Part shown: piece by piece, positions 43,143-51,799 of the stretch
Layout of the letters: each line of letters starts with the position of its first letter
Numbering within the stretch: position 1 is the first letter of the stretch
Translations under genes and position numbers: made by a program
Notes under the pieces: model-generated
Seen by the model: only the letters and a program-made list of their open reading frames with translations
Told to the model about the DNA's origin: nothing
Databases searched by the model: none
NCBI RefSeq assembly: GCF_001957125.1
Contig: NZ_MPHJ01000021.1
Span: 21,546-85,545, forward strand
Origin: Shewanella sp. UCD-KL12
GTDB taxonomy: Bacteria > Pseudomonadota > Gammaproteobacteria > Enterobacterales > Shewanellaceae
Direction of reading: 5' to 3'
Length of the DNA stretch: 64,000 nucleotides

Positions 43143-43915
43143 ATATGAGAGCCCTGTATGCCACGGCATTTAAAAGTATTCTAACCAAAGAGATAAATCG
43201 CTTTACCCGTATCTGGGTGCAGACTCTAGTGCCTCCAGCCATCAGTATGACGCTCTATTTTTTTATCTTTGGTAACTTAGTCGGTAAACGAATTGGTGAG
43301 ATGGGTGGTGTGAGTTATATGGAGTTCATCGCACCAGGTTTGATTATGATGTCGGTGATAACCGCTTCATACTCAAATGTGGCCTCCTCATTTTTTAGCG
43401 CTAAGTTTCAGCGTAATCTTGAAGAGTTGATTGTGGCTCCTGTCCCCCATTATGTGATGATTGCTGGCTATGTTGGGGGCGGTGTTGCGCGAGGTTTATG
43501 TGTCGGCACGATTGTTACCTTAGTGGCTATGTTCTTCGTTGATATCACGCTACATCATGCAGGTCTAGTGGCTATCACAGTGCTGCTTACATCTATTTTG
43601 TTTGCGCTAGGTGGCCTAATTAACGCGGTGTTTGCTAAAAGCTATGATGATATCAGTATCGTTCCTACGTTTGTCCTGACGCCACTGACCTACTTAGGGG
43701 GCGTTTTTTATTCGTTATCTCTGCTACCAGATTTTTGGCAAGGCGTGTCTCAGCTAAATCCTGTGGTATATATGATTAATGTATTCCGCTATGGTTTCTT
43801 AGGTTACGCAGATATGAGTGTGCCATTTTCTATTGCGGTAATGGTTGGCTTTTGTGTCTCTCTGTGGACGTTAGCGTATTACCTTATTAGCCGTGGCATA
43901 GGCCTGCGTAGTTGA
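43139..43915 (+). CDS. ABC-2 type permease, YadH-like
   Basis: 258 residues with six transmembrane helices and the ABC-2 membrane signature (FGNLVGKRIGEMGGVSYMEFIAPGLIMMSVI, then SYDDISIVPTFVLTPLTYLGGVFYSL, then NPVVYMINVFRYGFLGYADM). It pairs with the upstream ATPase to form an inner-membrane exporter; E. coli YadH has 256 residues. Substrate unknown. Translation is coupled to the ATPase by the 4-nt overlap. A short hairpin (GTTCCT/AGGAAC, about 43939-43962) follows. Confidence 0.92.
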   Translation: MNMRALYATAFKSILTKEINRFTRIWVQTLVPPAISMTLYFFIFGNLVGKRIGEMGGVSYMEFIAPGLIMMSVITASYSNVASSFFSAKFQRNLEELIVAPVPHYVMIAGYVGGGVARGLCVGTIVTLVAMFFVDITLHHAGLVAITVLLTSILFALGGLINAVFAKSYDDISIVPTFVLTPLTYLGGVFYSLSLLPDFWQGVSQLNPVVYMINVFRYGFLGYADMSVPFSIAVMVGFCVSLWTLAYYLISRGIGLRS

Positions 43916-43984
43916 CCATGCTATAAGAATGCCTAGCGTTCCTCGGTATAACGCCAAGGAACACATATATAACAAGGAAGTAAA

Positions 43985-44368
43985 ATGAAACCCAGTTTGA
44001 TGATGTATGGCTTGCTGCTCCTTGCAAGCCTTTGTTTCTCTCAAGATAGCCAAGCTAAGATCTATCAATGTGAGGTTGACGGTAAGATAGTGTTTCAAGA
44101 TCACTTGTGTGAGGTGGTGGATAGCCAAACTGAAGTGGCTATTATTGAAAATATTAAAAGTGATTTCTCAGATGAAGAACGTAAGCTGATTAACAGCAAT
44201 GAGGTTGCTATCGGTATGAGTGAGAAAGCCGTGCTCAAAAGCCGTGGTGAACCAGATGCTGTACATAGGTCGGGTCGTGGCGGTGAGCAATGGGTATATC
44301 AAGGAGAGGATGGCCGTATGCTGCAGGTGATTATGAAAAATGGCAAGGTATTCGACTGGCGGGACTAA
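43985..44368 (+). CDS. Exported DUF4124-like protein with SmpA-like C-terminus
   Basis: 127 residues. A signal peptide ends near residue 24 (QDSQA). KIYQCEVDGKIVFQDHLC is the DUF4124 core with its two Cys. The second half, GMSEKAVLKSRGEPDAVHRSGRGGEQWVYQ, resembles the GxxxxxVxxxxGxP turn of the SmpA/OmlA fold. AAGGAAG precedes the ATG. Probable periplasmic protein of unknown role, perhaps cotranscribed with the exporter genes. Confidence 0.78.
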   Translation: MKPSLMMYGLLLLASLCFSQDSQAKIYQCEVDGKIVFQDHLCEVVDSQTEVAIIENIKSDFSDEERKLINSNEVAIGMSEKAVLKSRGEPDAVHRSGRGGEQWVYQGEDGRMLQVIMKNGKVFDWRD

Positions 44369-44414
44369 TATAATAGAAACAGCGGAAATAATGATAACAA
44401 CGAAATAACCGGCC

Positions 44415-44747
44415 CTAGTTCTCTTCCAAATACTTTATGATCTCAAATATTTGTTTGAGTGTGTCCGCGCCCAGTTTTGCGGTGCAGCAGTGTCCAAGGG
44501 TACTGGCATGCTGTCTGACTCGTTCAATGAGATCTGCCTGTGAGATGACTTCTGTCGATAGCTGCCAGTGGTTTTGATTGAACCGATACAGAGATCCAGT
44601 GGAATCTAGCAAATTTGCATTAGCTTCAATATGTCCTTGAGCCTGCTCCAGCCAGTCTTCATTAGACGCTAAATACAGTAATTCAGCTTGACCCTTGTGG
44701 ATAATAACCGCGGGCCAAGTTATTTGCTCGTTAACTTCATAGTTCAT
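44415..44747 (-). CDS. DUF4144-like protein
   Basis: 110 residues, soluble. EQITWPAVIIHKGQAELLYLASNEDW near the N-terminus and LLDSTGSLYRF are the family-like features: a tryptophan-proline pair, then two beta strands and the aspartate-serine turn. The C-terminal half carries two adjacent Cys (GHCCTAKL). Function unknown. It is 21 bp after the gene at 44769-45173 on the same strand, so it is probably in one transcript. Confidence 0.7.
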   Translation of the reverse strand: MNYEVNEQITWPAVIIHKGQAELLYLASNEDWLEQAQGHIEANANLLDSTGSLYRFNQNHWQLSTEVISQADLIERVRQHASTLGHCCTAKLGADTLKQIFEIIKYLEEN

Positions 44748-44768
44748 AATACCTTTTCCTCCACAGCT

Positions 44769-45173
44769 TTATCGCCGACTTAACAGCCAAGGGAACTGCT
44801 TTTTGCATCGATACTGCTCGAAGGCGGCTTGCTTATCGGCGATGGAGTCGGCCATACCGAAGGCATAGCCTTTAACATAAACTAAGATATAGAAGGCGCG
44901 CATCTCACCATTATCTAAAGCCTGCAAGGCTTGATTGAGCGTCAGGTTAAGGCGCATATTATCTATCTTCTTACCATTGTCCATGGCGAGCTTACTACAG
45001 ATTAACATATCAAGCGTTTCAGGTTGCTGTAGTGCTTGGTGAGCTTTATCAACAAATCCATGCATTCCCATGCCGCCACGTGTGGCAATGACATGTTGCA
45101 GGGTGAAATAAGCGGTGATAGTGCCAAGAAGTAAGCCAAAAACCAAGATCGTGAGGTAGGTGAGTTTTTTCAT
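44769..45173 (-). CDS. Membrane-anchored protein of unknown function, 134 aa
   Basis: One N-terminal helix (about 5-27: LTYLTILVFGLLLGTITAYFTL) and a probably periplasmic alpha-helical remainder with two Cys (about residues 59 and 123). AGGAG lies upstream of the ATG. No domain is recognised. It is transcribed with the DUF4144-like gene. Confidence 0.65.
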   Translation of the reverse strand: MKKLTYLTILVFGLLLGTITAYFTLQHVIATRGGMGMHGFVDKAHQALQQPETLDMLICSKLAMDNGKKIDNMRLNLTLNQALQALDNGEMRAFYILVYVKGYAFGMADSIADKQAAFEQYRCKKQFPWLLSRR

Positions 45174-45269
45174 ATAAAGGAGAAGCTGTAAACTTCGAGG
45201 GTTAAGGGTTATTGAGCATAGATTGAGTTTACAGCATTGGTTTTTAAGCTTTTGCTTAGCGGATCACAA

Positions 45270-45839
45270 TTACTTCTCCTGCAGCTCCGCTGGTGCTTCC
45301 TCAATTTGTGCCTTACGTGCTTTTAGTAACTCAACAGTCTGTTGATTGTTATCTGTTAGCTCTTGAAAGTAGAGACTCATCTCTTCAACCTCAGCTAAAT
45401 AGCTTGGGTCATCCTTGTCCTTTTTTTCCCAATACCGCTTACGTTCAATTTTTTGCAATTCACTGGCTTTAAGAATATCGAAATAGCTTTTCTCTTGGTT
45501 AAGGCGATAGATTTCGCTATTGACTAAAGAGAGTAACTTTTCTTTGGAAAGCGTTTGCTTACTAAGCAGAGCCTGTAGCGGGTCGGTTTTCCTTTCACGC
45601 TTATCTGAGTCAGTTTCTGTGGTTATCCCAAGCTCATATTCAATCTTATGCTGGCGAAATTCTTTTGGGCATATAGTCTGACTGAAGACAATTTTTTCAC
45701 CTTTAACACAGCGATAAATACTGTTGGCATGAGCAGAATTAGACATAAGCATAAAAAGCAGGCAACTCAACGTCACTATGCCAATATGAAGTTGGGGAAG
45801 GGGAAATCGTTTTACACTTATGTTTGACGCTCTTGCCAT
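45270..45839 (-). CDS. DUF4124-like exported protein with coiled-coil tail
   Basis: 189 residues. A basic N-terminus and a hydrophobic segment (about 17-38) are followed by the DUF4124 core SIYRCVKGEKIVFSQTICP, with its Cys pair. A long Lys/Glu-rich helical tail (about 85-189) is likely coiled coil. It shares the core with the gene at 43985-44368, and both flank the DUF4144-like pair. Role unknown. Confidence 0.75.
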   Translation of the reverse strand: MARASNISVKRFPLPQLHIGIVTLSCLLFMLMSNSAHANSIYRCVKGEKIVFSQTICPKEFRQHKIEYELGITTETDSDKRERKTDPLQALLSKQTLSKEKLLSLVNSEIYRLNQEKSYFDILKASELQKIERKRYWEKKDKDDPSYLAEVEEMSLYFQELTDNNQQTVELLKARKAQIEEAPAELQEK

Positions 45840-46236
45840 CTGGCTATACTTCCTCTGTGTTGCCTAAAATCACAACTCCTAAGTCACGAATCAACTTTGG
45901 AACTGGTATTATCGATTGAGTATTGGGTGGTAGCCCAAACATCCTTTCAATCGAGATCTTGAATCATTGTTATTCTAACAGCTTTGTTACTACTTTAAGG
46001 CGGTAATATTCAGCCTTATTTAGATAATTTATTATAACTAATTACAACTAGCCCTTAATAGAAATTGGCACAATACCTATCGGTATTAAAGCTGATTCAT
46101 AACAAAGAGCGACTGACAATACTATGGCTTATCTTGTTTGATAAAACCAGTTTCAAAGGGAGGGGGAGTTATATTCAGATTTAATTGTCAGAAAAAGCAG
46201 ATGTTAGAGTTAGTTTTACTATGTAGTAATCAAAAT

Positions 46237-46260
46237 AAAGGGCGCTTTTAGCGCCCTTTA
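46237..46260 (-). terminator. Intrinsic terminator of the pan operon
   Basis: AAAGGGCGC (46237-46245) pairs with GCGCCCTTT (46251-46259) around TTTTA. The minus strand continues with ATTTTG. The rest of 45840-46236 has no gene or clear signal. Confidence 0.85.
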
Positions 46261-46276
46261 TTTCAATCTAGTGAGA

Positions 46277-47122
46277 TTAACGCTTAAAGCTGAGATTATC
46301 GATAAGACGCGTGTTACCCATATATGCAGCAGCAACAATGACTAGCTCTTTATGCTCAGCTGTGGCGATAGAGAGATCTTTGGCGCTGCGTACTTCTAAG
46401 TAATCAGGAGTAAAGCCTGCTTGAGTCAGTGCTATCGTACCCGTTTTAACAGCTTCGGTAATCATCTCGCCGCCTGAGATGGACTCAGACATGGTATCTA
46501 TGACTTGTTTAAGGCTTGCCGCTTGGGTTTTCTGTGCTGAGTTTAGGTAGCCATTTCGTGAACTCATGGCAAGGCCTGATTCTTCACGAATAGTATCGAC
46601 ACCAATAATTTCAATTGGCATAGAGAGATCTTCGACCATGGTTTTAATTACCAATAGCTGTTGAAAATCTTTTCGACCGAATAGGGCAAAGTCAGGTTGG
46701 ACAATATTAAACAGTTTGCAGACTATGGTGGCTACGCCGCGAAAGTGACCAGGCCGGCTTGCACCACATAGCTCATCGCTAATTTGTGGAACTTCAACAA
46801 AGGTTTGTTCCCCCATACCTTTTGGATAGATAATCTCAGGTGTTGGCGTAAACAGTAGTTCAGCCCCTGCTTCTACTAAGGCTTGTTGATCTGCAGCTAA
46901 GGTTCTGGGGTAGGCATCAAGATCTTCATTTTGGCCAAATTGCATCGGGTTAACAAAGATAGAAGCGACCACATGATCGGCGTGTTTAACTGCTTCCTTG
47001 ATTAACGTGATATGCCCTAAGTGCAAGTTACCCATCGTAGGCACAAATGCGACAGTTTCGCCCTTTGCATGCCAAGTACGAACCTGGTCGCGTATCTGCT
47101 TAATTTCTTGTGTGGTGATCAT
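46277..47122 (-). CDS. panC: Pantothenate synthetase PanC
   Basis: Joins pantoate and beta-alanine with ATP to pantothenate, the last step of pantothenate synthesis. 281 residues from ATG 47122 (MITTQEIKQIRDQV), close to E. coli PanC (283). The HIGH-like segment is PTMGNLHLGHITLIKEA. The KMSKS-like region lies at MSSRNGYLN, and FGRKDFQQL and ICKLFNIVQPD are typical. The frame stays open upstream to 47164, but those residues are not conserved in the family. Last gene of the panB-panC unit, followed by the terminator. Confidence 0.97.
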   Translation of the reverse strand: MITTQEIKQIRDQVRTWHAKGETVAFVPTMGNLHLGHITLIKEAVKHADHVVASIFVNPMQFGQNEDLDAYPRTLAADQQALVEAGAELLFTPTPEIIYPKGMGEQTFVEVPQISDELCGASRPGHFRGVATIVCKLFNIVQPDFALFGRKDFQQLLVIKTMVEDLSMPIEIIGVDTIREESGLAMSSRNGYLNSAQKTQAASLKQVIDTMSESISGGEMITEAVKTGTIALTQAGFTPDYLEVRSAKDLSIATAEHKELVIVAAAYMGNTRLIDNLSFKR

Positions 47123-47227
47123 AGCTTGTACTATCGCTGAAATTAAGGCGTCAGGGTGAGACACTCAATTTCAACGATATCTCTCTTCAATGTGTAATAG
47201 TGTTCGGTGCGATCAACGGTTAATGAG

Positions 47228-48022
47228 TTAGTTGAAGGTGTGATCGCTGCCAGGGAAGATGCCTTTCTCTACCTCATCGATATAGGCTCGAATAGCTTCA
47301 CGGATCTCACCAGTCTGCTTTAGGTAGTTTTTAGAGAAGCGTGGAATATAGCCGCTTGATATACCTAGTACATCATGCATGACTAAGATCTGGCCGTCGG
47401 TATCTGCACCAGCGCCAATGCCTATTACTGGGATAGTTAATGCTTCGCTGATGGTTTTAGCGAGTGGAGCTGGGATACATTCAACCACTAGCAACTGGGC
47501 TCCTGCTGCTTCTAATGCTTTCGCTTCATCGATAATGCGCTGAGCATTATCGGCATCACGCCCCTGGACCTTAAAGCCGCCGAATACATGCACTGATTGA
47601 GGCGTGAGGCCTAAGTGTGCACATACTGGAATGCCGCGCTCAGTGAGTTTAGTCACTGTCTCTAGTAGCCAGTGACCACCCTCTACTTTAACCATGTTTG
47701 CGCCAGCCTGCATAAGCGCTGTTGCGTTTGTCATCGCTTGTTCAGGAGTCGCATAGCTCATAAAAGGCATATCGGCGATAAGCAGTGCACGCTTGATTCC
47801 GCGTTTTACGCAGCGCGTGTGGTAGGCGATATCTTCTACAGAAACCGGCAAGGTGTCATCATGTCCTTGAAGTACCATACCCATTGAGTCACCAACGAGT
47901 AGTACATCAACCCCTTCACTGTCGAAGGCGCTGGCAAAACTTGCATCATAAGCCGTGAGTGAAGTGAACTTTTTACCTTCCTGCTTAAACTTGAGCAGGG
48001 TAGAACTAGTTATCTTAGACAT
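47228..48022 (-). CDS. panB: 3-methyl-2-oxobutanoate hydroxymethyltransferase PanB
   Basis: Transfers a hydroxymethyl group from methylene-tetrahydrofolate to ketoisovalerate, making ketopantoate. 264 residues, full length. VDVLLVGDSMGMVLQGHDDTLPV and MPFMSYATPEQA hold the metal and substrate residues; MVKVEGGHW and CAHLGLTPQSVHVFGG are also intact. It lies upstream of panC, so both act in the same pathway in one transcript. folK upstream is separated by 125 bp. Confidence 0.97.
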   Translation of the reverse strand: MSKITSSTLLKFKQEGKKFTSLTAYDASFASAFDSEGVDVLLVGDSMGMVLQGHDDTLPVSVEDIAYHTRCVKRGIKRALLIADMPFMSYATPEQAMTNATALMQAGANMVKVEGGHWLLETVTKLTERGIPVCAHLGLTPQSVHVFGGFKVQGRDADNAQRIIDEAKALEAAGAQLLVVECIPAPLAKTISEALTIPVIGIGAGADTDGQILVMHDVLGISSGYIPRFSKNYLKQTGEIREAIRAYIDEVEKGIFPGSDHTFN

Positions 48023-48147
48023 AGTGATGATCTTAAATCTGATTTGTTAAAGTAATCTGACTTCATATATGGCTTTGAGCTGTTGGCCCAAGCCATAATT
48101 TTATAAATAGGCAGCAGTTATATGCTAACTCACAGCAGAGTTCAATA

Positions 48148-48654
48148 TTATCTGACTATTTGTTCTAATTCAGCCGCTAACTCAGCATTAATAAGTGTTG
48201 CTAGCTCTGTACCGCAAGGTAAGACTAATTCTGGGGCTATATCGGCGAGGGGAATAAGCACAAAGCTGCGCGATTTCATACCATAGTGAGGTACGGTTAA
48301 CCTTGGAGTCTCTATGAGCTGACTATCAAAGAGTAACAGATCAAGATCGAGTGTCCTTGGCCCCCATCGTTCGAGTCTTACGCGGCCTTGCTCATTCTCT
48401 ATCTTTTGTAATGCATCTAAAAGCTCGAGTGGTTCAAGTGAAGTGCTGAAACTGGCGACTGCATTGACATAATCTGGCTGGACTACATCCCCCATAGGGG
48501 CAGAGCGATAGTAAGAAGAGACTGTGATGGCCTCTCTAAGCGGCTCGTTACTATCGCTACCGAGTGCAAGCTCATTAAGCGCTTTACAGGCGTTATCGAG
48601 CTGCGAGATTGGATCGACTAAGTTTGCACCTAAGGCAACAAATACCCTACTCAT
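48148..48654 (-). CDS. folK: 7,8-dihydro-6-hydroxymethylpterin pyrophosphokinase FolK
   Basis: Activates hydroxymethyl-dihydropterin with ATP for folate synthesis. 168 residues. The signature RWGPRTLDLDLLLFD (conserved Asp residues bind Mg2+) and VALGANL at the N-terminus are intact, with VPHYGMKSRSFVLIPLADIAPEL near the end. Its ATG shares one base with the stop of pcnB (TAATG), so translation is coupled. Confidence 0.96.
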   Translation of the reverse strand: MSRVFVALGANLVDPISQLDNACKALNELALGSDSNEPLREAITVSSYYRSAPMGDVVQPDYVNAVASFSTSLEPLELLDALQKIENEQGRVRLERWGPRTLDLDLLLFDSQLIETPRLTVPHYGMKSRSFVLIPLADIAPELVLPCGTELATLINAELAAELEQIVR

Positions 48655-50075
48655 TACTCGTCGGGCTTATCCGATGACGGCGCTGCAGGCTTGGCATTTT
48701 TCTTAGCTGATGGCTTACGGCGTCTACGTTGATTAGAGTTACGATTGCGGCTGCCTTTGTTAGCAGAGCGGGCGATGACACTACGTTGCTCTTCACCACC
48801 TTCAACAAAGCTCTTCCACCATGCGGCTGATTTGGCGACTGCGCCACCTTCAGCACTGGCTCGCAGTAGCAGTAGATCATATGCTGCGCGGAACTTAGGG
48901 TGCTCAATAAACTTAAAGGCGCGTGTACCTTGATTGCGATCAAAGCGTAACTGTAGTTGCCAGATATCTTTGGCCGGTGTGCTGAAGCGGCGTGGAATGC
49001 TAATAGTACGGCACTGCTGCTCCATCACATCGCCCATAGCGGCGTAATAGGCGTCATAGACACTCAAGCCACTCTCTAGCGCGATATCATCAGCACGTTG
49101 GCTCAGTGGATACCAAAGGATTGCAGCATAGAAGAAAGCTGGCGTGACCGTTTTCTCAGCATTAACGCGGGCGTCAGTGTTCTCCATGATGGTTTGCATC
49201 ATCTTGCCGATAGGGCCTTCGACATCTTCAACCAAATGGGAGTCAACAAGCGGGAATAGTGGCTCAAATAGCCCAAGTTCCCTCATCATATTAAAGTTAT
49301 TTTCTGCTTGGCCATTGAAGAATAGCTTTAAGACCTCTTCATACATACGCGCTGCAGGAATATCTTTCAGTAGCGGCGCCAATTCTGAAATCGGCTCGGC
49401 TGTGGCGCTATCTATGGTCATGTTGAGCTTAGTGGCAAATCGCACAGCTCTGAGCATGCGCACAGGATCTTCACGGTAACGCGTATTGGGATCACCGATC
49501 ATTCTTATTGTGCGTGACTTGAGATCGTTGAGCCCGCCACCATAGCTGTGAATGGAGAAGTCACTGATATCGTAATAGAGGGCATTGATTGTAAAATCGC
49601 GGCGCTCGGCATCTTCGTCTATGGTGCCATAGACATTATCACGCAGTAGTCTGCCTTCAGCATTGGTTTTAGAGGTCTTATCTTCGGTAACCACATGGTG
49701 ACCTCTGAGCGTTGCCACTTCAATAACATCTCGACCAAATACTATGTGTGCAAGACGGAATCTGCGGCCGACAAGGCGACAGTTTCTGAAGAGTTTTTTG
49801 ATCTCTTCAGGTGTTGCGTTGGTAACAACGTCAAAATCTTTTGGTTGCAACCCTAGGAGAATGTCACGCACACCTCCACCAACCAGATAGGCCTTAAAAC
49901 CGGACTTATGCAGACGGTATAGCACTTTTATGGCGTTTTCGCTCATCTGTCTCCGAGATATGTCATGATCTTGTCTCGGGACAACCTCCAAGCTTAAGCC
50001 ACTGTCAGTTGTTTCTTCAGTTGTTTGTTTTTCATCAAAAAACTGTTTGCAGAATTTGCTTATACGGCGAAAAAT
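48654..50075 (-). CDS. pcnB: Poly(A) polymerase I PcnB, probable ATT start
   Basis: Adds poly(A) tails to RNA 3' ends and so promotes decay. The nucleotidyltransferase core is GFKAYLVGGGVRDILLG and PKDFDVVTNATPEE (catalytic Asp pair); RRDFTINALYYD, REDPVRMLRAVRFATKL and a basic C-terminus (RRRRKPSAKKNAK) follow. About 473 residues from ATT at 50075-50073. IFRRISKFCKQFF aligns with the E. coli PcnB N-terminus, GAGG stands 6 nt before the ATT, and E. coli pcnB is known to start at AUU. An ATG at 50108 is in frame but would precede the Shine-Dalgarno. It overlaps folK by one base. Confidence 0.93.
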   Translation of the reverse strand: MFRRISKFCKQFFDEKQTTEETTDSGLSLEVVPRQDHDISRRQMSENAIKVLYRLHKSGFKAYLVGGGVRDILLGLQPKDFDVVTNATPEEIKKLFRNCRLVGRRFRLAHIVFGRDVIEVATLRGHHVVTEDKTSKTNAEGRLLRDNVYGTIDEDAERRDFTINALYYDISDFSIHSYGGGLNDLKSRTIRMIGDPNTRYREDPVRMLRAVRFATKLNMTIDSATAEPISELAPLLKDIPAARMYEEVLKLFFNGQAENNFNMMRELGLFEPLFPLVDSHLVEDVEGPIGKMMQTIMENTDARVNAEKTVTPAFFYAAILWYPLSQRADDIALESGLSVYDAYYAAMGDVMEQQCRTISIPRRFSTPAKDIWQLQLRFDRNQGTRAFKFIEHPKFRAAYDLLLLRASAEGGAVAKSAAWWKSFVEGGEEQRSVIARSANKGSRNRNSNQRRRRKPSAKKNAKPAAPSSDKPDE

Positions 50076-50170
50076 GGGACACCTCAAAATTGCATCTGTA
50101 ATGTGCATATGTACTATGGGTTACAACAAGGCGGGTATGATAACTCAAATATAACCTAATGAGTATAATC

Positions 50171-51055
50171 TTAAGCCAGTACTATCTCTGTTTGTTTAGG
50201 GATGAGTGACAGATCAAACTCATTAACTGCTTGCGCTACCATCTCACTCATCTGCTCACTCGGCTGAACCTGTGCCTGACCTAAAAATGTCAGTGCTGCA
50301 TTGAAACTCTCTTGTGGGTGTAGCTTATCGATTGCAGGGGCATGATTTTGTTTAGAGAGTTTCATGCCTGGGGTTGTACAAACTAAAGGTAGGTGTAACC
50401 AGTTAGGCTTAGTCTGTTCAAACTGCTGGAATAAGCTGATCTGTCTGCAGGTCGGTATCAGCAGGTCGCTGCCTCGAACCACCTCTGTGATTTGTTGAAA
50501 AGCATCATCCATAACCACAGCGAGTTGGTAAGCATATAAGCCATCACTACGTTTGATGATAAAATCTTCGTTGGCAAACCCTTTATCAACTCGAACATCA
50601 TCCATCAGAAGATCGTTAAAATGCTCAACCCCGGCTTGATTACGTATCCTGATCGCACCTGTATTAAGCGGCGCGGCTAATCGACCACAACGACCATCAT
50701 AGGTCCCCCCCATTGCCTTTATCTCTTTACGAGTACATTGGCAGTAATAGGCTTTGTCTTGGGCGAGTAACTTCTCTATTTTTGTTTGATAGGCCTGTAT
50801 CCGATCACTTTGATAAAGCACTTCGCCATCCCACTGTAACCCGTAAGCAAGTAAGGTTTTTAGGATATCTTCACTACTGCCTAATACCTCTCTAGGAGGA
50901 TCGATATCTTCAATACGGACTAACCATTTTCCAGCTTGTGAGCGCGCTCTTAAGTAGCTACCTAGGGCGGCGACAAGTGAGCCAAAGTGTAATGGTCCAG
51001 AAGGAGAGGGGGCGAATCTACCAATGTAGGGTGGATGACTCAAAATTATTAGCAC
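50171..51055 (-). CDS. gluQ: Glutamyl-Q tRNA(Asp) synthetase GluQ
   Basis: Charges glutamate onto the queuosine of tRNA-Asp. 294 residues, class I synthetase fold without anticodon-binding domain. YIGRFAPSPSGPLHFGSLVAALGSY is the HIGH region, and MKLSKQN stands for KMSKS. A zinc site is seen in CQCTRKE and the YDGRCGR cysteines. It starts at GTG 51055. It lies between dksA and pcnB, as in most gammaproteobacteria. Confidence 0.95.
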   Translation of the reverse strand: MLIILSHPPYIGRFAPSPSGPLHFGSLVAALGSYLRARSQAGKWLVRIEDIDPPREVLGSSEDILKTLLAYGLQWDGEVLYQSDRIQAYQTKIEKLLAQDKAYYCQCTRKEIKAMGGTYDGRCGRLAAPLNTGAIRIRNQAGVEHFNDLLMDDVRVDKGFANEDFIIKRSDGLYAYQLAVVMDDAFQQITEVVRGSDLLIPTCRQISLFQQFEQTKPNWLHLPLVCTTPGMKLSKQNHAPAIDKLHPQESFNAALTFLGQAQVQPSEQMSEMVAQAVNEFDLSLIPKQTEIVLA

Positions 51056-51128
51056 CTAAATAAGTTACTGTTAACCTATGAGCACAGAGTTAACAGGAAA
51101 GTGTTAATGACTAAATCGCAGATACAAT

Positions 51129-51152
51129 AAAGCGGGGATATACCCCGCTTTC
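51129..51152. terminator. Hairpin between dksA and gluQ
   Basis: AAAGCGGGG (51129-51137) pairs with CCCCGCTTT around a short ATATA loop. On the minus strand TTTATTG follows, so it likely ends a large share of dksA transcripts before gluQ. Confidence 0.75.
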
Positions 51153-51196
51153 TATCTGCTTTGGTTTGCTAATTGTAGTTAGCAAACTGAGTCAGA

Positions 51197-51640
51197 TTAG
51201 CCTGCCATCTGCTTCTCTTTGATCTCTGCAAGTGTTTTACAGTCGATACATTGGTCAGCAGTTGGTCGTGCTTCAAGACGTCGAATACCGATTTCGATAC
51301 CGCAAGAATCACAGAAACCAAAGTCATCTTCTTCAATCTTTTGCAGTGTCTTTTCAATCTTCTTAATTAGCTTACGTTCTCTGTCACGAGCGCGAAGTTC
51401 AAGACTGAACTCCTCTTCTTGAGCCGCACGATCAACTGGATCTGGAAAGTTCGCCGCTTCGTCTTGCATGTGGTTTAGTGTGCGGTCAACCTCTTCACGT
51501 AATTGATTACGCCAAGCATCCAGAATCGTTCTGAAGTGGCTCGACTGATCTGCGTTCATATACTCCTCACCAGGTTTTTCCTGATAAGGTTCTACACCTG
51601 CGATAGCGAGCACGCCGAGTTTTTTAGTGCCTTCTGGCAT
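51197..51640 (-). CDS. dksA: RNA polymerase-binding stringent-response regulator DksA
   Basis: Binds the secondary channel of RNA polymerase and acts with ppGpp. 147 residues from ATG 51640 (MPEGTKKLGVLAIAGVEPYQ), which has AGGAG upstream. A long coiled coil (LRAWRNQLREEVDRTLNHMQDEAANFPDPVDRAAQEEEFSLELRAR) carries the DPVDRA tip with the acidic pair. The zinc finger CDSCG and CIDC is complete. Start of the conserved dksA-gluQ-pcnB-folK-pan block. Confidence 0.97.
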   Translation of the reverse strand: MPEGTKKLGVLAIAGVEPYQEKPGEEYMNADQSSHFRTILDAWRNQLREEVDRTLNHMQDEAANFPDPVDRAAQEEEFSLELRARDRERKLIKKIEKTLQKIEEDDFGFCDSCGIEIGIRRLEARPTADQCIDCKTLAEIKEKQMAG

Positions 51641-51799
51641 AACGCATCTCCTGTTAATCATTTGCGTTGTGGGGCGCTTGTATTTTAAGGCCGATATCTA
51701 TATCAGAAACTGATAAAGCAAGCAAACTTTTTATGTTGCGATGATGATATTCCTTGACTATGTTCCCTATTCTTAATTATTTCAACTTTTACCGTCTAT

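Noticed and set aside
51129..51152. End of the dksA operon as a strict boundary
   Set aside because: The hairpin has only a short U-run and gluQ follows in the usual order, so read-through is likely; I annotate it as a terminator but not as a strict operon end.
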